Shown here one piece after another: positions 23,257-25,787 of a stretch of 25,787 nucleotides of DNA. This stretch comes from RGIG5612 sp963591145 (GTDB lineage Bacteria > Bacillota > Clostridia > Lachnospirales > Lachnospiraceae). The position numbers and the translations under genes were made by a program. Position 1 is the first letter of the stretch. Each line of letters starts with the position of its first letter. The notes under the pieces are model-generated. The model saw nothing but the letters and a program-made list of their open reading frames with translations, searched no databases and was not told where the DNA came from. Location of the stretch: contig CAVARE010000019.1 of NCBI GenBank assembly GCA_963591145.1, forward strand, positions 1 through 25,787, written 5' to 3'.

Positions 23257-24240
23257 ATGAATAAGAGACAACATTTGATTGAACTTTTGGAGATGAATGA
23301 TGATGACTTCCTATCGGGGAATGTGGTTGCTGAGGAATTGGGAATCACCAGGGCGGCGGTCTGGAAATATATTAAGCAGCTGCAGGAGGATGGATATGAG
23401 ATTGAGGCCGTCACGAATCGCGGCTATAAATTAGGTGATACTAATGATGTGATCTCGGAGAATCTGATTAGAAAGTACCTGGGTGAATATGCGAACTATT
23501 TCACATTAGAGGTGAGAGCTGAGGTTACTTCTACTAATGACGTGCTGAAGGAGAAGGCATCTCAGCTTCCATGTTGGCAGACTCTTGTGGCAATGAAGCA
23601 GACGGCAGGTAAGGGTAGACGAGGAAGGAGCTTTTATTCGCCGTCAGATACGGGTTTCTACCTTAGCATTTTGCTTAAGATGGACATAGGACCAGAGATT
23701 GCTACGAGATTTACTACTGCGGCAGCGGTAGCAGCCTGCAGAGCGATTGAGAACTGCACAAATGCAAGGCCTGCGATCAAGTGGGTCAATGATGTATTCG
23801 TAGATGAGCATAAGGTATGCGGGATTTTGACAGAGGCATCTATAAGCGTTGAGTCGGGTGGTCTTGACTGGGCTGTAATGGGAATCGGATTTAATGTATA
23901 CGAACCTGTGGGAGGATTCCCGGATGAGATCGCTGATGTAGCAGGTGCTATTTCCAGGGTAAAGTATAAGGACTTAAGGAGCCGCATCGCAGCCGAGTTT
24001 ATGAAGAATTTTTATGATCTGTGCCAGAGTATATCAGATGATGGCATGGCAGCGGAGTATAAAAAACGCAGCTTTATGATAGGCCGGGATATATTGGTAC
24101 TTCGTGGTGATAAGCAGACGGAAGCTGTGGCAGTGGATATAGATGACGAGTGCCGCCTTATTGTGAGATACGCAAATGGACGAGAGGAGGCTCTGTCATC
24201 CGGCGAGGTAAGCACTAAGGTTCCAGGTAAACACGCATGA
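23257..24240 (+). CDS. birA: Biotin-[acetyl-CoA-carboxylase] ligase / biotin repressor BirA
   Basis: A 327-residue bifunctional BirA. An N-terminal winged helix-turn-helix (about residues 20-62: AEELGITRAAVWKYIKQLQ) binds DNA. The central ligase domain has TAGKGRRGRSFYSP (biotinyl-AMP loop, E. coli GRGRRGR-like) and IKWVNDVF with the conserved Lys. A small C-terminal domain follows. It activates biotin with ATP, attaches it to carboxylase/decarboxylase carrier proteins, and represses biotin genes. ATG 23257 gives the usual opening MNKRQHLIELLE; ATG 23245 directly abuts GGAG and is a poor start. The operator over its promoter predicts self-repression. Confidence 0.93.
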   Translation: MNKRQHLIELLEMNDDDFLSGNVVAEELGITRAAVWKYIKQLQEDGYEIEAVTNRGYKLGDTNDVISENLIRKYLGEYANYFTLEVRAEVTSTNDVLKEKASQLPCWQTLVAMKQTAGKGRRGRSFYSPSDTGFYLSILLKMDIGPEIATRFTTAAAVAACRAIENCTNARPAIKWVNDVFVDEHKVCGILTEASISVESGGLDWAVMGIGFNVYEPVGGFPDEIADVAGAISRVKYKDLRSRIAAEFMKNFYDLCQSISDDGMAAEYKKRSFMIGRDILVLRGDKQTEAVAVDIDDECRLIVRYANGREEALSSGEVSTKVPGKHA

Positions 24241-24269
24241 ACGCAGATAAATTGACACAATTCTCGTAT

Positions 24270-24343
24270 GCCAAGATGTCACAGACACTGTGAGAAAACA
24301 ATCAGCGAAGGCGTTTTCGAACAGTGGACTGTGACATCCTGGC
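24270..24343 (+). repeat. Short structured intergenic repeat, copy F
   Basis: A 74-bp hairpin between birA and bioY. The outer stem is GCCAAGATGT (24270-24279) / ACATCCTGGC (24334-24343), with one A-C mismatch. The interior is identical to copy E over 54 nt, including GCGAAGGCGTTTTCGAACAG. No T-run follows, so read-through into bioY is expected. Confidence 0.8.
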
Positions 24344-24393
24344 TCATAAACAATGTATCAGTATTAAAGTTAAGAACAGGTAGGAAGATAACA

Positions 24394-24945
24394 ATGGAAA
24401 CTACAAGATCTAAAATCAAAGTACAGGATATGGTTTATATTGCGATTGGCGCGGTACTTATCACGGTATGTTCATGGATCAGCATTCCGACCACAGTTCC
24501 ATTTACGCTGCAGACATTTGCGGTATTTCTTGTACTCAGCCTTATAGGCGGCAAACGCGGCACCCTGTCCGTTATAATATATCTTCTGCTGGGCGCGGTG
24601 GGAGTGCCTGTATTTGCAGGATTCAAGGCAGGATTTGCAACACTTCTTGGAACCACAGGCGGATATATCATCGGATTTATCTTCATGGGGCTGATATATT
24701 GGCTGTCAGAAAGATTGTTTGGTAATCGTCTGGCCGTAAGAATTGCAACCCTGGTTGTGGGACTCATTGTATGTTATGCGTTTGGTACGGCATGGTTCAT
24801 GATCGTCTACATAGGCCAGTCAGGAGCCGTAGGTCTTGGAACGGCCCTGGGCTGGTGCGTAATTCCATTCATTATCCCAGATCTTGTTAAGCTGGTCGTA
24901 GCCATATTAATCGGCACCAGATTAAGGAAACTGCTGCATATCTGA
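24394..24945 (+). CDS. bioY: BioY biotin transporter substrate-binding (S) component
   Basis: A 183-residue membrane protein with about six helices, typical of BioY: VPFTLQTFAVFLVLSLIGGKRG near the N-terminus, then YLLLGAVGVPVFAGFKAGF and GTTGGYIIGF. It captures biotin and works with a shared ECF module (EcfA/A'/T) encoded elsewhere. I start at ATG 24394, which has TAGGAAG upstream; the longer frame from 24268 would read through repeat F and has no ribosome site. Its position after birA, behind one promoter with a BirA-like operator, suggests biotin control. Confidence 0.93.
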   Translation: METTRSKIKVQDMVYIAIGAVLITVCSWISIPTTVPFTLQTFAVFLVLSLIGGKRGTLSVIIYLLLGAVGVPVFAGFKAGFATLLGTTGGYIIGFIFMGLIYWLSERLFGNRLAVRIATLVVGLIVCYAFGTAWFMIVYIGQSGAVGLGTALGWCVIPFIIPDLVKLVVAILIGTRLRKLLHI

Positions 24946-25144
24946 CTTTGCTTCTGTTGCAATTAACTATAAATTCTGCTACCATAAATCACAGTTTGTG
25001 CTTGCAGGAAAATGTTTTCCTGCAATAAGAAAACACTTGACGGGAGATTATGAACATGCGAGTCTTTGGACAGACAGACATGGGCAGATAGCGTAGATCT
25101 GTCAGATTTGCCTTGTAGAAAATATAATAAAGAACAATAGATCA
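24946..25144. other. Intergenic DNA after bioY
   Basis: The region contains a perfect 10-bp hairpin TTGCAGGAAA (25002-25011) / TTTCCTGCAA (25016-25025) without a T-run on either strand, and a weak TATAAT at 25123-25128. Nothing else can be supported. Confidence 0.35.
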
Positions 25145-25192
25145 GGCACACTCTTACCGTGAGATTACGGCGAGGGTGTGTCTTTTGTTATT
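25145..25192 (+). terminator. Rho-independent terminator downstream of bioY
   Basis: CACACTCTTACCGT (25147-25160) pairs with ACGGCGAGGGTGTG (25167-25180), allowing two G-U pairs and one mismatch, then TCTTTTGTTATT. Confidence 0.75.
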
Positions 25193-25217
25193 GCGAAAAA
25201 GACAGGAGAATGCTGCA

Positions 25218-25576
25218 ATGAATAAGGATTTTAAGCTTTATATAGATAACAATAAATATCTAAAAATATTTAATATTTGATATGAAGGAGATGACGAATT
25301 AAACGGCAATATCAAAAAAGAAGGAATATATACTACCATTGAAATTACTGAAAAAACGGAATTTTATTGTTCACAACACTATAATGAGTTAGTCAAATGC
25401 GAAGGAGGAAGTAAAAATGTGGATTTTAATTGGATGTATCATAGCTATAATAATTGTTTCTTTGGTGGTATCTGCAATCAATACTCCAAAAATAAAAAAT
25501 TAGTAAATGATGAATTAGAAAAAGAATTTTTGCAACAAAATAATATTATTGTTACAAAAGAATATTGTGAATATTC
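25218..25576 (+). pseudogene. Decayed AT-rich small gene(s), unrecognised
   Basis: ATG 25218 has a good ribosome site (AGGAG, 9 bases upstream) but reaches TGA at 25278 after 20 residues (MNKDFKLYIDNNKYLKIFNI). The same frame then stays open, with protein-like content such as GIYTTIEITEKTEFYCSQ, into the IS end at 25577. A second start, ATG 25417, also has an ideal GGAGG. It encodes a 28-residue membrane-helix peptide (25417-25503, MWILIGCIIAIIIVSLVVSA...) that stops at TAG just after A AAA AAT. A -1 shift there would join the helix to KLVNDELEKEFLQQNN in the other frame. Base composition is more AT-rich than the neighbouring genes. The IS insertion removes any 3' end. Confidence 0.4.
25417..25503 (+). 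CDS. Small predicted membrane peptide (28 aa), probably truncated
   Basis: ATG 25417 lies 8 bases after GGAGG and encodes a single hydrophobic helix followed by INTPKIKN and TAG. Size and start signals fit a small membrane protein. A frameshift in an A6 run may have cut off a longer soluble tail (see the pseudogene entry). Function unknown. Confidence 0.35.
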   Translation: MWILIGCIIAIIIVSLVVSAINTPKIKN

Positions 25577-25787
25577 TGTTGCGGCGGAGCCGCCAGTCCG
25601 GTGTGGCGAGAGCCACCAGTCCGGACTAACGGAGCCACCTTGTTTTTGCAGTTAATAGTTATTTCGCCATTGCCGGATCAAGCCCATATACTTCTCTCAT
25701 AGAGAGGTCCTTGGATGGATCGATGCTTTCAATGTCGATCTTATAAGAATCGTATGATATGCGATCCATAATGGCATCGGCAAGTGT
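25577..25787 (-). mobile_element. End of an IS21-family insertion sequence (partial)
   Basis: The element appears to begin with TGTTGCGGCGG at 25577, where the AT-rich sequence changes abruptly to GC-rich. A degenerate unit GGAGCC(G/A)CCAGTCCGG follows in three imperfect copies (25585-25601, 25608-25624, and a partial copy 25628-25639). Multiple subterminal repeats next to a TG end are a hallmark of IS21 elements, where they are transposase-binding sites. The 3' end of an istB-like gene follows. The rest of the element lies beyond the window. Confidence 0.65.
25659..25787 (-). CDS. IS21-family helper ATPase (IstB-like), C-terminal fragment
   Basis: The minus strand carries an open frame from the right edge to TAA at 25659-25661. 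Its 42 residues include LADAIMDRISYDSYKID, then the tail LSMREVYGLDP. The LADAIxDR(I/L)...hydrophobic...SMR pattern is that of the C-terminus of IstB/DnaC-like ATPases of IS21 transposons, which assist the IstA transposase in target choice. The Walker motifs would lie outside the window. The gene is partial only because the window ends. Confidence 0.75.
   Translation of the reverse strand, partial: TLADAIMDRISYDSYKIDIESIDPSKDLSMREVYGLDPAMAK

Noticed and set aside
24252..24275. TTGACA at 24252 as an internal bioY promoter
   Set aside because: There is no recognisable -10 at 16-18 bp downstream; the region instead enters repeat copy F.

Overview
The window looks like the chromosome of an anaerobic low-to-moderate GC Firmicute of the class Clostridia, most likely family Lachnospiraceae (inference). 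The grounds are strong AGGAGG ribosome sites, TTGACA/TATAAT promoters, an oxygen-sensitive 2-hydroxyacyl-CoA dehydratase operon, ferredoxin-type domains, an ECF-type biotin transporter and an IS21-family element. No sequence search was possible, so the taxonomy and substrates below are inferred.

Layout. 1-730: a short coding remnant at the left edge, then a minus-strand tRNA-Gln(CTG) with a consensus promoter and terminator. 733-5000: a CdaR/PucR-type regulator, ftsE, ftsX and a CtpB-like S41 protease, which is a cell-envelope/division cluster. 5049-6035 (minus): an iron-sulfur-flavoprotein-like reductase with a C-terminal zinc-ribbon-like motif. 6343-8510: a PfkB sugar kinase and an aldo/keto reductase with two C-terminal 4Fe-4S motifs. 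8668-10954: an ABCG-like ATPase fused to an N-terminal membrane domain, with its permease. 11285-14218: a VOC-fold protein, a MATE exporter and an SseB-like protein.

14675-22546 is the metabolic centrepiece: hadI-hadB-hadC-hadA-acd-etfB-etfA. It encodes a radical [4Fe-4S] 2-hydroxyacyl-CoA dehydratase and its ATP-dependent activator, a class III (CaiB/BaiF) CoA-transferase, an acyl-CoA dehydrogenase and an electron-transfer flavoprotein. Together these are the reductive half of Stickland-type amino-acid fermentation: 2-hydroxyacid to 2-hydroxyacyl-CoA to enoyl-CoA to saturated acyl-CoA, with the product released as a free acid by CoA exchange. A promoter with a duplicated A-tract motif precedes it, and hairpins sit at several gene junctions. 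23144-24945 is a birA-bioY biotin unit with a BirA-operator-like inverted repeat over its promoter. The right edge holds decayed AT-rich small ORFs interrupted by the end of an IS21-family element (3' end of its istB-like gene).

The least expected content is a family of structured intergenic repeats, at about 3.44, 8.5(?), 10.96, 14.4, 22.6, 23.0 and 24.3 kb. The short copies share a core containing GCGAAGGCGTTTTC. The stems around that core differ completely from copy to copy but stay self-complementary. Longer (about 270-300 bp) copies carry several hairpins whose arms also change while pairing is kept. This is the opposite of a normal MITE, which has conserved ends. It suggests either a structured RNA family or a small mobile element that settles inside hairpins or terminators.
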